From: Eumeta japonica | Taxonomy: Eukaryota > Arthropoda > Insecta > Lepidoptera > Psychidae | Assembly (NCBI GenBank): GCA_005406025.1 | Contig: BGZK01000159.1 | Coordinates: 558,001 to 622,000, forward strand | Length of the DNA stretch: 64,000 nt | Direction: 5' to 3' | In this document: piece after piece, positions 47,121 to 59,493 of the stretch | How the letters are laid out: every line of letters begins with the position of its first letter | Position numbering within the stretch: position 1 is the stretch's first letter | Program-made: the position numbers and the translations under genes | Notes under the pieces: generated by a model | The model's input: only the letters and a program-made list of their open reading frames with translations | The model's database searches: none | What the model was told of the DNA's origin: nothing

Positions 47121-48939
47121 TTGCTTAGTTTGGGATCAAATGGTGATGTATATGTGTCGAAGGATATTATTATTAGTATTAATACCGCTTTTTCTTTTAG
47201 GTTGGTAATAATTGAATTTCAAAACTATTATAATTCATATTTAATTTAGTTCTGTACAGTTCCACAAAAGTTTCAAGCCTTTTAATATTTAGAACACAGT
47301 AAACAAGATCACTAGTCTTTTTTTGTAATATTTCACAAGAAATATCTTTCACAGAAGATATAACTGAAAACTTATTCATAAAAAATAAATGAATTCAAAT
47401 TACTTTTCCTTTGCAAACAATTTAGTAATGTCCTTAAAAGATAAAATCGAAAAAGTGGCAGATTTTTATTTACTTATTTAAAAACACTTCGCCAGCATAG
47501 GTATATTTTAATTTTTTTTGAAGTATATTTACGAGATAATTACTTAAAGACAGTTAATCACTTGCTCTAAGAAAAACAACCACAACAAAGTACTGATAAA
47601 ACTCTTTGTAATGACGATACATCAGAATGAAACGCAAAGGAAAACAGGACTGCTTCCAAAATCATAATTGCGCCTACAAATCGTCACTCACACATACACA
47701 ACTTTTCTGTGTACACGCTGACGATTCGATGGTTTTTATTTCATGACTGGTAAGAATTGACTAGTTGTGCTTTCGGTCGTTGGCGACGCTAGCGCAGCCT
47801 GTATTCATTATATGCTGTGTATCGTGTAAACTGTTGCGTTTATAAAACCACTAATAGCGTGATAAAAAATAATTTTATAGCATGATTTATTACATCTTAT
47901 ATTTATTTATCATTTAGAGACATGTATGTATAGGACTACAAGGTTTGCCCAAATTATTTTCTTGTATAGAAAAAACGCCTATGCCCGATCGTCGAAAAAA
48001 TCGGGCAGCTTGTACTATAGCGTCTATTAAGCCACTATAGGTTCCAGAACGTAATCTGAGATATTTAATCAATAACCGGATTTTCTGTAGTGATTTACAT
48101 TTAAAAGGGCGGCCGCGCACTGGGGCTATTTGTCACGAGGCATTATCTCCTTTCTCGCATAACACGCACGTGAGTTGGGACCCTTACTTTCTATAAATTT
48201 ATTACGGGACCCCGATCAAGCCTCGACGCCTTTTGATAGTGCTTCGCCTTTGCCCAGATCTTAAAAGATATAAGCCATTCGAGTTTTATTGAAACTTCGG
48301 AACTCTAGCCGGATCAAATCTAGTGACGGATAAAAACAATTTATTACAGTTTTACAATGTTGCCTAAAACAGCACAATTAAGATGTATGGGTCTACAGTA
48401 GGCTGATATTATGTTGTCGAAAATTCAACGAAGAATGTCTCATCGATAATAAGAGAAAAAGACATACAGAAAAAAGAAACGGACAAATATGTACGAAATT
48501 CATGCTTACGTAATATAATCTGGCCTGTTGAACAGTATGTACTTTAGTACAAATTAAAGACTTAGCACTAGGTAACACATTAGTAAAATTTTGTTCGAAT
48601 TTTGTAATGTTTGGAATTTCCTTGTAATTTTTTTTATGTAGTTTCAGATACAAGTCCGAAAACTTATGTGACAACGATAAAAAAAAGTTTTCAAAGATAA
48701 GCTACAAGATGATATCACATAGAAAAGACAATAAAAATTATCAAAATTGTAATTTTTCTATATTTAACACCATAAAAAATATTAAATTATTATTCCAGGA
48801 ATAGTGGCAGGTTAAAATTTGAATAACCTAATGAAGTTTGAGCACAGAGCAACAGCGAGCAATAAATAAAAACATACAGGCAGAAATGTAGGCAAACGAT
48901 ACACAGACAGACATCGAAGTTTATCTTTATTTACAGAAT
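47121..48939. other. noncoding DNA, nothing firm
   Basis: GC-richer patches lie at 47770-47800 and 48100-48320. The minus-strand open frames at 47914-48120 and 48393-48674 have no domains. Confidence 0.4.
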
Positions 48940-49054
48940 GCCCATTTCCCACTCTCAGATATCGAACAAGACCGCAACGCAACAATGACTCCTCTGGGGT
49001 TATGAGTTTCCTTTAGAGGCGGCTACTGCTTACTTTCTGGTGGCTCGCATGCTA
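48940..49054 (+). repeat. lepidopteran dispersed repeat fragment
   Basis: GCGGCTACTGCTTACTTTCT followed by GGTGGCTCGCATGCTAGTTT resembles the common CGACTGCTTACCATCAGGTGGGCC-type repeat by memory, with a few changes. Confidence 0.4.
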
Positions 49055-49126
49055 GTTTGCTCCTCAAAAATGTTTTGCCCCTCAAAAATGCGTTGCTCCT
49101 CAAAAATGCTTTGCACCTCAAAAATT
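49055..49126 (+). repeat. tandem array of four 18-bp units
   Basis: Four successive units carry a TTGC(T/C/A)CCTCAAAAATG core, at 49055, 49073, 49091 and 49109. The array begins directly at the end of the preceding repeat. Confidence 0.9.
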
Positions 49127-50159
49127 TTTTTTCAGTCAGAAACATAGACCTCCTTTTGATTTGTTCACGATATAGCAAAATAATACAGTTGCTAGTTTAT
49201 GTTGCATGAAATCCCAGACACGTAAAAATAAAAGTACGTTCCCGTTTTTCATTTTTGCACGATTTTGATTTGAATTCCTTGTAACACCTCAAAATGTTTG
49301 TTAGCAAATTTAAATTTCCCTCATAAAATAGTAATTTAATAAATAAAACACTTAGGTATTTTTCACTAAGTTGGAACCCTATTATATGTCAGAGGTCACA
49401 AAATGTGCCTTTGATTTACTTATATTGATAAATTCGCTAATGAAAAATACAGCGTTACTGCCTATAATTTATTTTCTTTCAATAAAATAATGCAAAGTAG
49501 GAATATAAGGAATAAAATAAGAGAGGTTCATTAAACAATTTAAGAAAATTATTGGCTTTTGAAAAATTAGATACAAAATACGTAATTATAAATTATATAA
49601 AAAAACTAGATTATAAATTTTAAGAGAGAGAAAGAGAGATAGTCGCATGGAGGTGGACACTTAGTTTATTTTACGTTAAGATTTAAATAATAGGAAAACG
49701 TGTAACATTGTACATAATGTACATAATTTATTTACTTGTTACGTCTATTTTTAAAACTGGCTATAAAAATTTAAAATGATCAATTAAATGCATAATAATA
49801 CTATCGAGAAAAATTATAGTAACGTTAAAAACGTTGGAAAATTTTAAAAATTTCCTACAATATTATAATAGAATAATTATATTTATAGAGGTTTTACCAA
49901 CAAAAAAAAATTGAGCAAATGCATATACTCATATCTACAATTTTTCTCGCAATTGAAAACTGCATCCCAACCGCACATCGCAAAACAAACAAAATGTCGA
50001 AATTGACTTTGATTTTCAAATTTTCACTTTCGAGACATTTCAGACATTATGAATTAAAAAGTGCATCGAATTATATCACCAAATGATAAAGAGCTCAAAT
50101 CGAATGTAGCTTTTCATATATTTCAATGATTTATTTCGATAGCTATGTATAATATATTG
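49127..50159. other. AT-rich noncoding DNA, nothing recognised
   Basis: A GA-rich simple tract lies at 49623-49641. No gene was seen. Confidence 0.45.
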
Positions 50160-50370
50160 TATTTGGTAATGCAAGCTGGGTATGATAGCCGAAAAATGAA
50201 AATAGGATCAAAATAGATCACTGCCTAGCATGTATGGAGTGTCTCAGAAAGATAGATGTGGTGTGGTTTGAAGGAAAAAGTAGAGTAGAAAGAGATGTGT
50301 TGCGGTGGTTTGGCAATCTGGAAAAGTTGAATGAAAATAGACTGACAAATCGAATAAGTATAAGTAGATT
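50160..50370 (+). pseudogene. LINE C-terminal fragment
   Basis: Reading plus-strand frames gives SMYGVSQKDRCG followed, after a frame change, by RVERDVLRWFGNLEKLNENR and LTNRIS. This matches the C-terminal end of insect LINE polyproteins (pattern RVE-x-x-x-LRWFGH-x-ER-MNE-x-RLTK). It is a short isolated piece. The minus-strand open frame over it is its shadow. Confidence 0.65.
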
Positions 50371-50439
50371 ATTGCGAATATAACAAAGTTTGAAGCACAT
50401 ATGTTTTTTTTTTATCTCTCAGATTTAATCACTACTAAG

Positions 50440-50735
50440 ACGCGCTCTCACAATCTATTTTAAAATCGGGGGCTTGTACCTCAATCTTAAAACAAAGAGA
50501 TTGGTTCAGTGCAACACCGACCTAATGCAGGTCGGGGGCTGCTAATGACCTTTATCATTTATGTGATGACCACATTCGTGACCGACGGCTTAATGTGGTA
50601 TCCGTTGCAAGGTGTCAATGTTTTAATTTCATCTGAGTAAAAACTTGGTAGTAGATTTGATCAGTATCAAACCCAGTACCTCTCTTTATTCAGAAGCGAC
50701 GCTCTCAATCAGCGAGCCACCACCGACTCCTTGCA
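50440..50735 (-). repeat. tRNA-derived SINE-like repeat
   Basis: On the minus strand, GGTGGCTCGCTGATTGAGAG (A-box-like, near 50720-50700) is followed at tRNA-like spacing by GGGTTTGATAC (B-box-like, 50675-50665). Downstream is a unique body with an internal ACCGACCTGCATTAGGTC block. The tRNA part has no complete cloverleaf, so it is called a SINE rather than a gene. Confidence 0.55.
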
Positions 50736-53089
50736 TGAAAGGAACTAATTAATAATTAGTAAAATATTCACATCTCGGTATACAATTGTTTCTTTGTCTT
50801 CTGTGAAATGAAAAATCAAATCTCTCTCAAAGTCGTCCAGAGTAATGTAAATAAAAGTTAAACCGAAATGAGACTGTTTTAGTAACGGCTTAAAAGTTAA
50901 TAGAACATAAAAATTCTACATTTAAATAACAAGCACCTCCCTAAACTCCTATTTACGCCAAAAAGAGAGAGAGAGGCGCTTCCAAAAAAAAATAAACAGC
51001 TTCCGGTGCGGAAGTTACGGGATCACGTTTCCGGAAATGGAATTTTAAATCCACACATTCCAGTTAACACGACCACCTTTCCAGAATTAGGTTGTTTATG
51101 TAAACATATACAAAAAACTTGCTCTAAACTCGGTTTATTTTGGTATTGTACTTTTATGTATTTAGTATGTTCTTGGTCGATTTATAATTCTTAGTATCGA
51201 AATGGGAATTAGTCATTTCTCCAAAAATCAGGACGAGAGTTTAAGTATTCTCAAAACATGCTGCAAAGACTGAGTGTTTATATAGTAATGATTATCTAAA
51301 ACAAAATAAAGAATTTCAAATAAAATGATAAAGAATATTTATACTACAATTTTTATCAAAATGTTAACAAAACCGTTGATTACATCCAAATTGGCGATTT
51401 ATTTACTTTATTGAGTTATTAGTGTATTTTTATATAAATACATACATTTGATACTGTTATCGCTATCGATGATCTACGAAAGAATACATTATTATAATTA
51501 CTTTGTTGTTTTATGTTACTTTATATTACGTATCGTTGGTTTTCTGGTTAAACCGGGAAAATGACAAATTTTGGTAAAACAAGCAAATTAATACATTTTG
51601 TTCAGAGTTTATAGCTCATTATTCTGTTGAAACTAATTAAACGCTGCAACGCTTCGTCCGAAGCAATCTAACGAGCAAAAATATATAAAAAACTAATTTG
51701 AAAAACAACTAGTAAATAATAAAAAATAAAGTTTGTTAATATGTTACAAAACATTTTAATTGTTTATTTTTTCATTTGAATGGTTGCCTTCATTTTATAA
51801 CATGGATAAACACATGCAAATTGTTTTATACGCAAATACTAAAAAGCTGCTGAAAAGCCAAAATCGCTTATAGACGCCTATAGAGTGTTTCATCTGAATG
51901 AATATCAATACGATCGGTTAACCATACATTAATTTCAGTCGTTATTTTTAAAAACTAGAAAAAGATAAATTACTATACGGCAGCACAAAGACGGAACAAC
52001 TTTACCTATGCATATTGCAAAAAAATATATATAATTAACCGATGTCCATAACAAAGAGATAAGACACGAAAAGATTTGCACGAGTGGCGCGCAGGATTCT
52101 GATACACTGTATCCCTGAAGTGTTGGTAGAGCCAAAATTGAAGAAACCTCCGACACACAAAACGATCCCTTAAAAACTGAAGAATATTAATTTCAGTTTA
52201 TTGTCGACCCTTAAATTACATGGGGGCCCGATGAGTATATGAATAAGGAAAACCGGAATAGAGTAAAACGAAAACGACACAACCAAATACACAAAATGCC
52301 ATTTAAGTACAAAAATTAAGTTCAATAAGTTTTGTGCTTTTGAGTTGCAGGCTATAACAATAAATACAAACTTTATTGCAGTTATTTATGTTACTTCAAG
52401 TTTATTCAAAATGAAAAGGATATAGATATTTTTCGTATAACCTAGTTTTACTTATATGAACCCATATTTATACAATACACCTATAAAACATGTAGTACAC
52501 GGTTCACGTATTTCACATTCACACAATTTAGTGAAGATCGTTGAAATATAAAAAATTAGCCAATTATTTTTTTATATCACAAATCAAACTGCTTACGTGT
52601 TGTACTTTTTTTTAGGTATTTCCCATTATTCTCGTAAATCACTGGTGTTTTTATTGTACCCGCCTAAAAACTAATGCTTTTATTCCGTGCACGAAAAACC
52701 CAAAACCTAAAACATAAAAATAAACATAACCCAAAATGACGCTAACCTCATTTAGCCGGTTTTTCCAGTTAGCTGACGATTTATTACACTTTTTATCGAC
52801 GTAATAACGACTTGATTACTTCAACGTCTTACAGCAGTGCGCTGTGAAACGAAAGCTCACCTAAGAGAAGCCATTTTGCCGTATTTTTTTTTAATCAAAC
52901 ATGTCTTAATCTTAAGATTGGACCGTCTTATCCCCTCTGAACATTTTTTCATTATAATAAAAATACATGTATCGAACATGTAACATTATCCAGGTTATTT
53001 AGCTTCACAATGGTACACTTTATTTGATATATATTTGGTACACTATGGAAAATTTTCTCAAACTCACAAAGGCATCTCAAAAAGGAAAA
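50736..53089. other. AT-rich noncoding DNA, nothing recognised
   Basis: About 2.3 kb with no recognisable gene or mobile element end. Open frames at 51006-51194 and 51935-52156 have no domains. Confidence 0.45.
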
Positions 53090-53540
53090 GTTCTTCGGGA
53101 CGAAATCGCAAGACTCAAAATTCTCGACCACGATTACCGGTTACTTCGAATTGTACAGTCATCGTTGTCGGGCAATTCGCCTGGCGAATTTGGGCGCGTC
53201 CCTCCTCGCTTCCGCGGCCCAGCGACCCGTGCTTCTGTCTCGTTCGCTCGCTTCCAATATCGCTGATCTCGATGATACCATCGGAGGGAGTCGATGAGTT
53301 GCTGAAGTGGAAGGGGGTCGAGGTGTGAACTTCGATTTATTAATCGATACCAACTTGTTGAGTGCGAAAATACGACGGCCCCGACGCCCGACGGGCGAGG
53401 CGCTCGCTTCGGACCGGATTCGATCACCGATCGGGCAACGTGTCCGTTGATCATTAGATCTGGTTTGTTGCGCTGACCTGGCCGTTCACGCTCTAATCGA
53501 TACGCTATAAGTAGTTCTCACGACAAACGGAATGCTAATT
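53090..53540. promoter_or_regulatory. GC-rich island, possible conserved noncoding element
   Basis: One of the more CpG-rich stretches, with TCCTCGCTTCCGCGGCCCAG and GGCCCCGACGCCCGACGGGC. An AT core TTTATTAATCGATACC near 53335 resembles Cdx/homeodomain-type sites. Four open frames on both strands cross it at once, which argues for stop-poor DNA rather than a gene. Confidence 0.35.
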
Positions 53541-53742
53541 GCATGGTGCACACCAGCGTAATGTATTGCTGTTGACTAAAATTTAAATGTTATGGGCTAC
53601 GAAAATCACGGCTAGACAAATGTTAGACAGAAATTAAAATGAAAAATTGAATGTACGGGTGAAAATAATACTTTATCAATGTATTTGTGAATGGCCAACA
53701 AAGATGAATCTTAAGATCTAAATGCCATATTTTTATTTCTGT
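53541..53742. other. noncoding DNA, nothing recognised
   Basis: No structure was seen. Confidence 0.4.
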
Positions 53743-54194
53743 ACTAGCTTTTGTCCTTACTTTCGCCTGCGTGGTAATAGAATAAGTTCATGAATCTTTC
53801 ACATAGACCGATCATACTGTCGACCAAAATCCCGACACTGGTCTTATTCTTGATTGCGATCCCAATATCGATTTTGATGTATATTCGATGAAATTATCTC
53901 AGAAAAACGTTAATGCTTCCATATCGAAAATATATAACTGCCTTTTAATTATTTTATTATGAAATCATTTTACTTCCATCCTTGACCCGAACCCAGTCCT
54001 GGTTGCGATTTCAATCCTAGACCAGTGTTGATTTCGATAGCCCCCTTAAACAATGCTCTTAGATATTGGTATAGTTTATAAACGAGTTATATTTATATAA
54101 TTGTTATATAAATATTATATAGCCTATCCTTATAACGAGTAAAGAATTTGTTCCACATTCAGGCGAGTGAAGTCGTAGATAAAAGCTAGTAACC
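53743..54194. repeat. element with inverted CTAG-type ends
   Basis: The left edge ACTAGCTTTTGTCCTTACTT followed by TCGCCTG is inverted at the right edge as AGGCGAGTGAAGTCGTAGAT then AAAAGCTAGT. The body, read on the minus strand, contains GGGATCGCAATCAAGAATAA, related to the body at 14.4 kb. The outward-facing ends suggest either a foldback element or two adjoining elements in opposite orientation. Confidence 0.45.
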
Positions 54195-55429
54195 GGATAA
54201 CAGGTAACCTGACCAGATGATGTACTTCTTCAATAAATTAAAATTATTTTGACATGTTTTTATCAGCTTCACCTGGAAAAGGTTACATCTAGGAAGGTAT
54301 TTAAGTATAGGCGCTTTACATTGACAAATCTCATGCTATAATCGCTAGAAATAAATTTGATGCTAAAAAAAATTGAATAAACCACGATAGACAAACGTAA
54401 CATAATTTTTAACACTATTCATAAGAAAAAGTTTACTATTTTACATGTCCCGTGTTTTAAACCTAAACGAAGGAAATATCGGTGAATTTAGGCAATTGCG
54501 AGTCAAATAAAAAATCAGTAACTAAATCGTCAAATAACGTAAACGTCGCTCATTGCTTTGGATCGGCGTCGACACTACACATTTCCTTATTTACTACATT
54601 GCCTCTATTTACATCTTTATTACTTACCTACGCCTCTACGAGCGCCGTAATATTTTACCACTCTATTACACCTGAACACCCCTAAAAGGGAGTAGCTCAA
54701 TGATATCTGTTTACGGACTGTATCTATTTCGTCCCGCGTAGCACCGCGCGGCGCCATAAAACCGAATATTGAATGAAATAACATCAGAATTCATCACGTG
54801 CCCTCTGAAATATTTCTATGGTCTGCTGTTTAAATATTTAGCTCAACTTTCACGATGTTATTGTAGAATAGGTGTAGGTATTATTCGAATTTTTTAAATT
54901 GTCTATTTCAAAAAGTAAGTAAAAAACAATATGAAAACGAGTCCTTAAAGATTTAGTGGTGGTGATTTATCGCTCAAACGAGATTTCTTCGAATCATAAA
55001 GCATCTTCTTTTGTATCTGCGCCTAGCGACAACTGTCGACACAAATTTCTCTTCCTAAATAAATAACTTTGTCTATGGGTACATTAAAAATGTAGAGCCA
55101 GTACGCTGTATATCACTGGGGAACAGACCCACAGGAACGTCGTAAAAGTTCTATAAATGTTTATGCATTCGAGGTGGCTATGAAGCCACGGTTGTTCTTT
55201 CGGTATCCATCCGAGTATAATCTGATGATGGCCATTCAAATAACGGATGAAGAAGGTCCACATCATTACGCACATTCAACTTGTTAGATTCACAATAAAG
55301 ACAGTGCGGAGTTCTCAATGTTAATATTCGCATATATTCAAATGTCATTATCGATTTCATCCTTATATAGACGTAGCGAGCAATGAAAGGTGAACATTTG
55401 AAATATTCAACCTCCAAAAAGCGCGATAC
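54195..55429. other. noncoding DNA with one small GC-rich patch
   Basis: The patch at 54735-54765 contains CGCGTAGCACCGCGCGGCGC. Open frames at 54482-54685 and 55084-55417 have no domains. Confidence 0.4.
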
Positions 55430-55760
55430 GCCATTGTAGGCCAGTATTGTGTAGCTCGTTTGAACTTGCCGCGCGTCGTCACGGCGTCACACTCGCGTGA
55501 CCGCCCCCCGCCCCGGCCCGCCGGCACCACCGAGATAATTTTCTTTTAAGATGGCTTAATTCGGGTCGCCCCGTAATTAAAGACCTCGGCTGGGGCGCGA
55601 CAAATTAATTACTCCTTATTCTAGATAATCACACTTGAAGCTTCTCCTTGGGGGCTTTTTCTTCCTGATGCTTTTCGGAAAGAAAAGTTTTCAGTTTCCT
55701 TGCGAAGAACCGAAAACAGATTATCGAGTTTGAGTTTGGGAGGAGTGCCGTTTAAGCGAT
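55430..55760. promoter_or_regulatory. GC-rich island with homeodomain-like near-palindrome
   Basis: A CpG-rich block at 55495-55530 is followed by TTAATTCGGGTCGCCCCGTA then ATTAA (55557-55581), a near-palindrome ending in TAATT on both sides, and by AAATTAATTACTCC at 55602. Clustered TAATTA cores in a GC-rich setting suggest a regulatory element. No reading frame is plausible. Confidence 0.35.
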
Positions 55761-57201
55761 TTTTATTAAACTTCCCTTAAGAGCTGTGTTGTGTTTTTTG
55801 CAATGACGTTATAGAATAGAGTCAGATTTTCTAAAATCTACATCATTTTTAATTGAATTGCGTCGTCCAATAATTAGAACAAAGTACCTTTAATAGTGCT
55901 AAAGATGTGTTTTCTTATATACATACATTTCCTTCATTTTAACTAATAATGAATTTTAATAGATGATTTGTACATACGTTACTACATTATAATAATTAGT
56001 ACCTTTTTTCAATGAGAGACAAAGTTATTATATTCATAATTAAAATTTATTAAAAAAAAAATTACAGAGTATTAAGGTCCTATGTTGGTAATATTCTCAT
56101 ATACACAACATCTTTTTAAGTTTTTATCATTTTTTAAAAACAATTTAGAAATCGTATTTATCGTAAATAAAATATTAGTAAAACAAAGAAGATTGATTGT
56201 TCCTTGAGCATAACCCATCACGCTTAGTGATTTCACAAGTAATTGTATTAAATATCTTATTACGTTCACGTATTTTGTTTCACTAATACTTTCACACAAT
56301 TAGTTGTCCCTAAATCAAAATTATGTACAAGAGGGCGCACGAGTAGAGAATAAACTTATTTTTCAGTATTGTGAGTAATTATAATTCATTTAAATAATTA
56401 CAGATCTATTTTAAAAAGTTAAATAACATTTTATATCAATTAAAACAAAATTTTAAGCTGATGTATTCAACCATTCCAATAATAATTTATTCAACTTAAG
56501 TATTGGACCATTCTTGTGGAATAAATTCTTTAATTATTTTCAATAAAAGTTTAAGGGGATTAGGAATATTTTCGGAATACCTTTATAAATCATATCTTGG
56601 ACAACAAGAGAGCCTTAAGAATATTTATGCTAGAACTGCTTATATTAAAATTTCAATTTAAGAAAAACATTTAAGCTCAAATCAAAACTTCTAGCTGAAA
56701 TAATTCACGAGATCGCTTCATAAATGGAATTTAGAGCTAGACCCTATCAGTTTCTCAAGTTAAACAGAGTAAGAACCGTTAGACAAATCCAAGTATTTCA
56801 GCTTAAATGTAGAAGTTCGTAAGTTGCTAATGATGTATGGACAAAATAGAAAGTTACTAGATAATAGTAAGCCCGTTCTCCCGCAGCAGGTACACGCTGT
56901 GCGGGCGGACAAATACTTCGTAAAAATTTAAGCCATATGAGATATATAGCTGCATAGATACAAAATCTTTTAAATACAAAATTTTTATAAACCGTACTGA
57001 CATAATGTGGAACAATCCACTAAAATCAATTTGAGGTGCAACTCGAAGTCGCTAGCTGCGAAATAGCCAGACATCCTTTCACAAAAATATCAAGCTATTA
57101 AACCTATGAATTATGCTAAATGTGCTTCCGAAACTTTAAACTAAATACCTGCATTGAAATCAGTTCTAATATTTATGAAGAAAAATTTCAATTCACGAAA
57201 A
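55761..57201. other. AT-rich noncoding DNA, nothing recognised
   Basis: A small GC-rich patch sits at 56875-56910 (CTCCCGCAGCAGGTACACGC). No gene was seen. Confidence 0.45.
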
Positions 57202-57203
57202 TA

Positions 57204-58352
57204 CGTGGGGCGCACTACAAAATTTTGGAATCAGCCACTTACACAATCATATTTAAAAAGTAAGTACTACATTTGAAAATGAAAGTCTTTGGTTGTAGAA
57301 TATAGTATGTTTCACCTGTCAATTCTTATTACATTGTGGTGAAATTTTTGTAGTATTTTATTTACGATTTAAATTTAATTTGGCATCTCAGCAGAGCCTT
57401 GCTTGTTTTCGAACTGCTTTTGACAATGAAGCACCATGCAAGACGACTATTTATAAGCGGTTTGCAGAATTCAACCGCAGTCGGGTCAATCTTAGTGATT
57501 AATGTCGTAATGGTCGCCGATCCACCGCTGTGAACAACAAAAACATCGATTCTGTGTGTCGTATGATCGCAACATACAAGCATGTGACCCACTATGAGAT
57601 TCAGACATCCTCAGGCATAGGCATAAATACAATCAATCCTACACAACCATTTGAATATGAAAAAGCTATGCTCGTGGTGGATCCCACACAATTTGAATGT
57701 AAAGAGGCAGACTGCATTTCTTGAATACCAGAATCAAGGAAGGGGGTGTCAAATATAGTGTGAGACATTGTAACAGGTGACAAAACATGGACTTATTATT
57801 ACAACCCCAAAACAAAGAAGCAATCGACCGTATGGGTCTAAAGAGATGAACCGAAACCAACCAAAGTGACGAGCGAAGTGTCTCTAAGCGGATGATTGCT
57901 TCTTTTTTTTATTAAAACTGGACACGCGGCTACTGTTGCTTTGGAGATTTGTCGAATCATAAATAGTCATTGGCGCACGACCATTTTTTTACCGGAAGTT
58001 ATTGACGAACTACATAAAAATAACCGTAAACATCGTATGAAGCAAAAAAAAATGTAGAACTTTTAAAATTTCCTGCATACAGTCTCGACCTGGCGCATTA
58101 TGACTTTTTTTGTTAGCAAAAATTTAGAACCAATGAAGCGGTCCACGATTTTTAATCACCAGAAGAGGCTGTCGAAGGGTATGAAAAATATGTTTCCGAG
58201 GTCACGAGGGAGTGGCAAATATTTTCAAAATTGGTTTTTTTCGTATGAAAAAGTGCATTTATGCTAATGGAGAGTGTTTTGAAAAACAATAAGTTCCTTT
58301 TTAATCATAGTAGTTTTTTTTGTCATTCCAAATATTTTCAATGCGCCCTACG
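57204..58352 (+). mobile_element. complete-length decayed mariner element
   Basis: Terminal inverted repeats are CGTGGGGCGCACTACAAAAT on the left and the complement of TTTTCAATGCGCCCTACG on the right, with TA duplicated on both sides (57202-57203 and 58353-58354). At 1,149 bp it is near normal mariner length. It differs from the 40.4-kb mariner inside the terminal repeat but shares the CGTGGGG start, so the two are related lineages. Confidence 0.85.
57375..58295 (+). pseudogene. mariner transposase remnant
   Basis: Blocks in order: ACFRTAFDNEAPCKTTIYKR; FAEFNRSRVNLSD then NGRRSTAVNNKNIDSV; MIATYKHVTHYEIQTSSGIG; IVTGDKTWTYYYNPKTKKQS (first Asp; Lys replaces the usual following Glu); RDEPKPTKV; TGHAATVALE; LDLAHYDFF (third Asp region); PEEAVEGYEKYVSEVTREWQ. 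The second-Asp block (usually HHDN) appears deleted, so the D34D triad is incomplete. Stops and frame changes are numerous. Confidence 0.8.
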
Positions 58353-58354
58353 TA

Positions 58355-59099
58355 TTTTAATATATATAACTTAATAATTTACAATCCGTGAATCATGCAT
58401 GATATACCGTCTCCTTTGGGTCCTAGGCTTTTTAATATATTATGTTCAATAAGATTTTTGAGTATTATAATAATCATATTTGCCGTGATTTTTTTTTATA
58501 TGAAATAAAAATTATATTATACAAAGAAATTATGTCTACTACAATCAAAACTAATTTCAAATAAAATTTATTTGTTTAGTAGAGCTAAGATTATTTTATG
58601 TTTTTCATAGACTTTTTTTTGTAATAAATATGATGATGTACGCATCTCAACACTAATTCATATTCGAAATCTCTAAATCAGATCGGTTAAAAAAAATCGT
58701 CTATTCGAAACGAAATATGCAAATGATTTTACAAGGTTTCGATTTTTCGTAGATCTTTTCGAAAAGACATAGAAAACATCGAAAATTGCTATTACGCATT
58801 ACTATTTGCCATTTACTGACAATATACAATTGGATCATGTTATTTCTACCCTTACTCACGTGGGGTGACGTGAAAATCCCATGAAAAGAAGTAAAATGTA
58901 TTGATTATTAACACAAAAAAAAATCTGTATAAAGGTTGATCCCTCAGGCCATCCCAGAAACTTTTGACTATTTTTGAGCTCAAAGCGTTAAAAAATATGT
59001 ATTTAAAAAATCGCTTTTTTTTTTTAGTTTCAACTACAATATTGTTAAAACACGTTCTTTGATTTTTGTCTGCTTTATGGCTTCTGACGCAATTTTTTA
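58355..59099. other. AT-rich noncoding DNA, nothing recognised
   Basis: The open frame at 58852-59124 (minus) has no domain and overlaps the next repeat. Confidence 0.4.
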
Positions 59100-59420
59100 A
59101 ATAGATAAAATGATCGATTACCAAATATCAAAAATTTCACGTTACTCAGAAAACATCCTTTCGAATGTCGCAAAGTGCATTTTGATCGGTTAGTACATTC
59201 AAAAGTTATGAGAGACCAACACACACGCACGCATGCACGCACACACACAAACAAGCAAGAGAGAGAGACATCACTGGAAAAATGGTCGAAATAGATTCAT
59301 TCAATAGTACCCTAAAACATCAACATCTGGTGAAAGCTCGATTTTAGAAAATCAGGATGAAAATAGTAACTTTCTACTTTTATGAAAATTTTTCAATTTT
59401 CGTTACAAAATATTAAAACG
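59100..59420 (+). repeat. relative of the 13.4-14.1 kb element (right half)
   Basis: TTGATCGGTTAGTACATTCA, AAAGTTATGAGAG, a CA/CG simple repeat, then CATCTGGTGAAAGCTCGATT and GAAAATTTTTCAATTTT follow the same order as the right half of the 13409-14131 element (GTCGGTCAAGCCGTTTAAAA, GTTATAAGAG, CA repeat, ATCTGATGAGAATTCGATTT, GAAAATTTTCAATTTT). Confidence 0.5.
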
Positions 59421-59493
59421 ATGTACACTATTTACAATAACATACAGATTTGACACTGAAATTCAATCATTATAAAACATTTGTTCATATTTC

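Noticed and set aside
49055..49126. CRISPR-like array
   Set aside because: The units are directly abutting 18-bp tandem repeats without spacers, and the DNA is eukaryotic.
50665..50720. Possible tRNA gene on the minus strand
   Set aside because: Box-like motifs without a full acceptor stem or anticodon arm; better explained as a SINE.
53024..53454. Four open frames of 64-106 codons
   Set aside because: All cross the same GC-rich island on both strands; none has a recognisable domain.
57601..57860. Minus-strand open frames of 60-64 codons
   Set aside because: Antisense shadows of the second mariner transposase.
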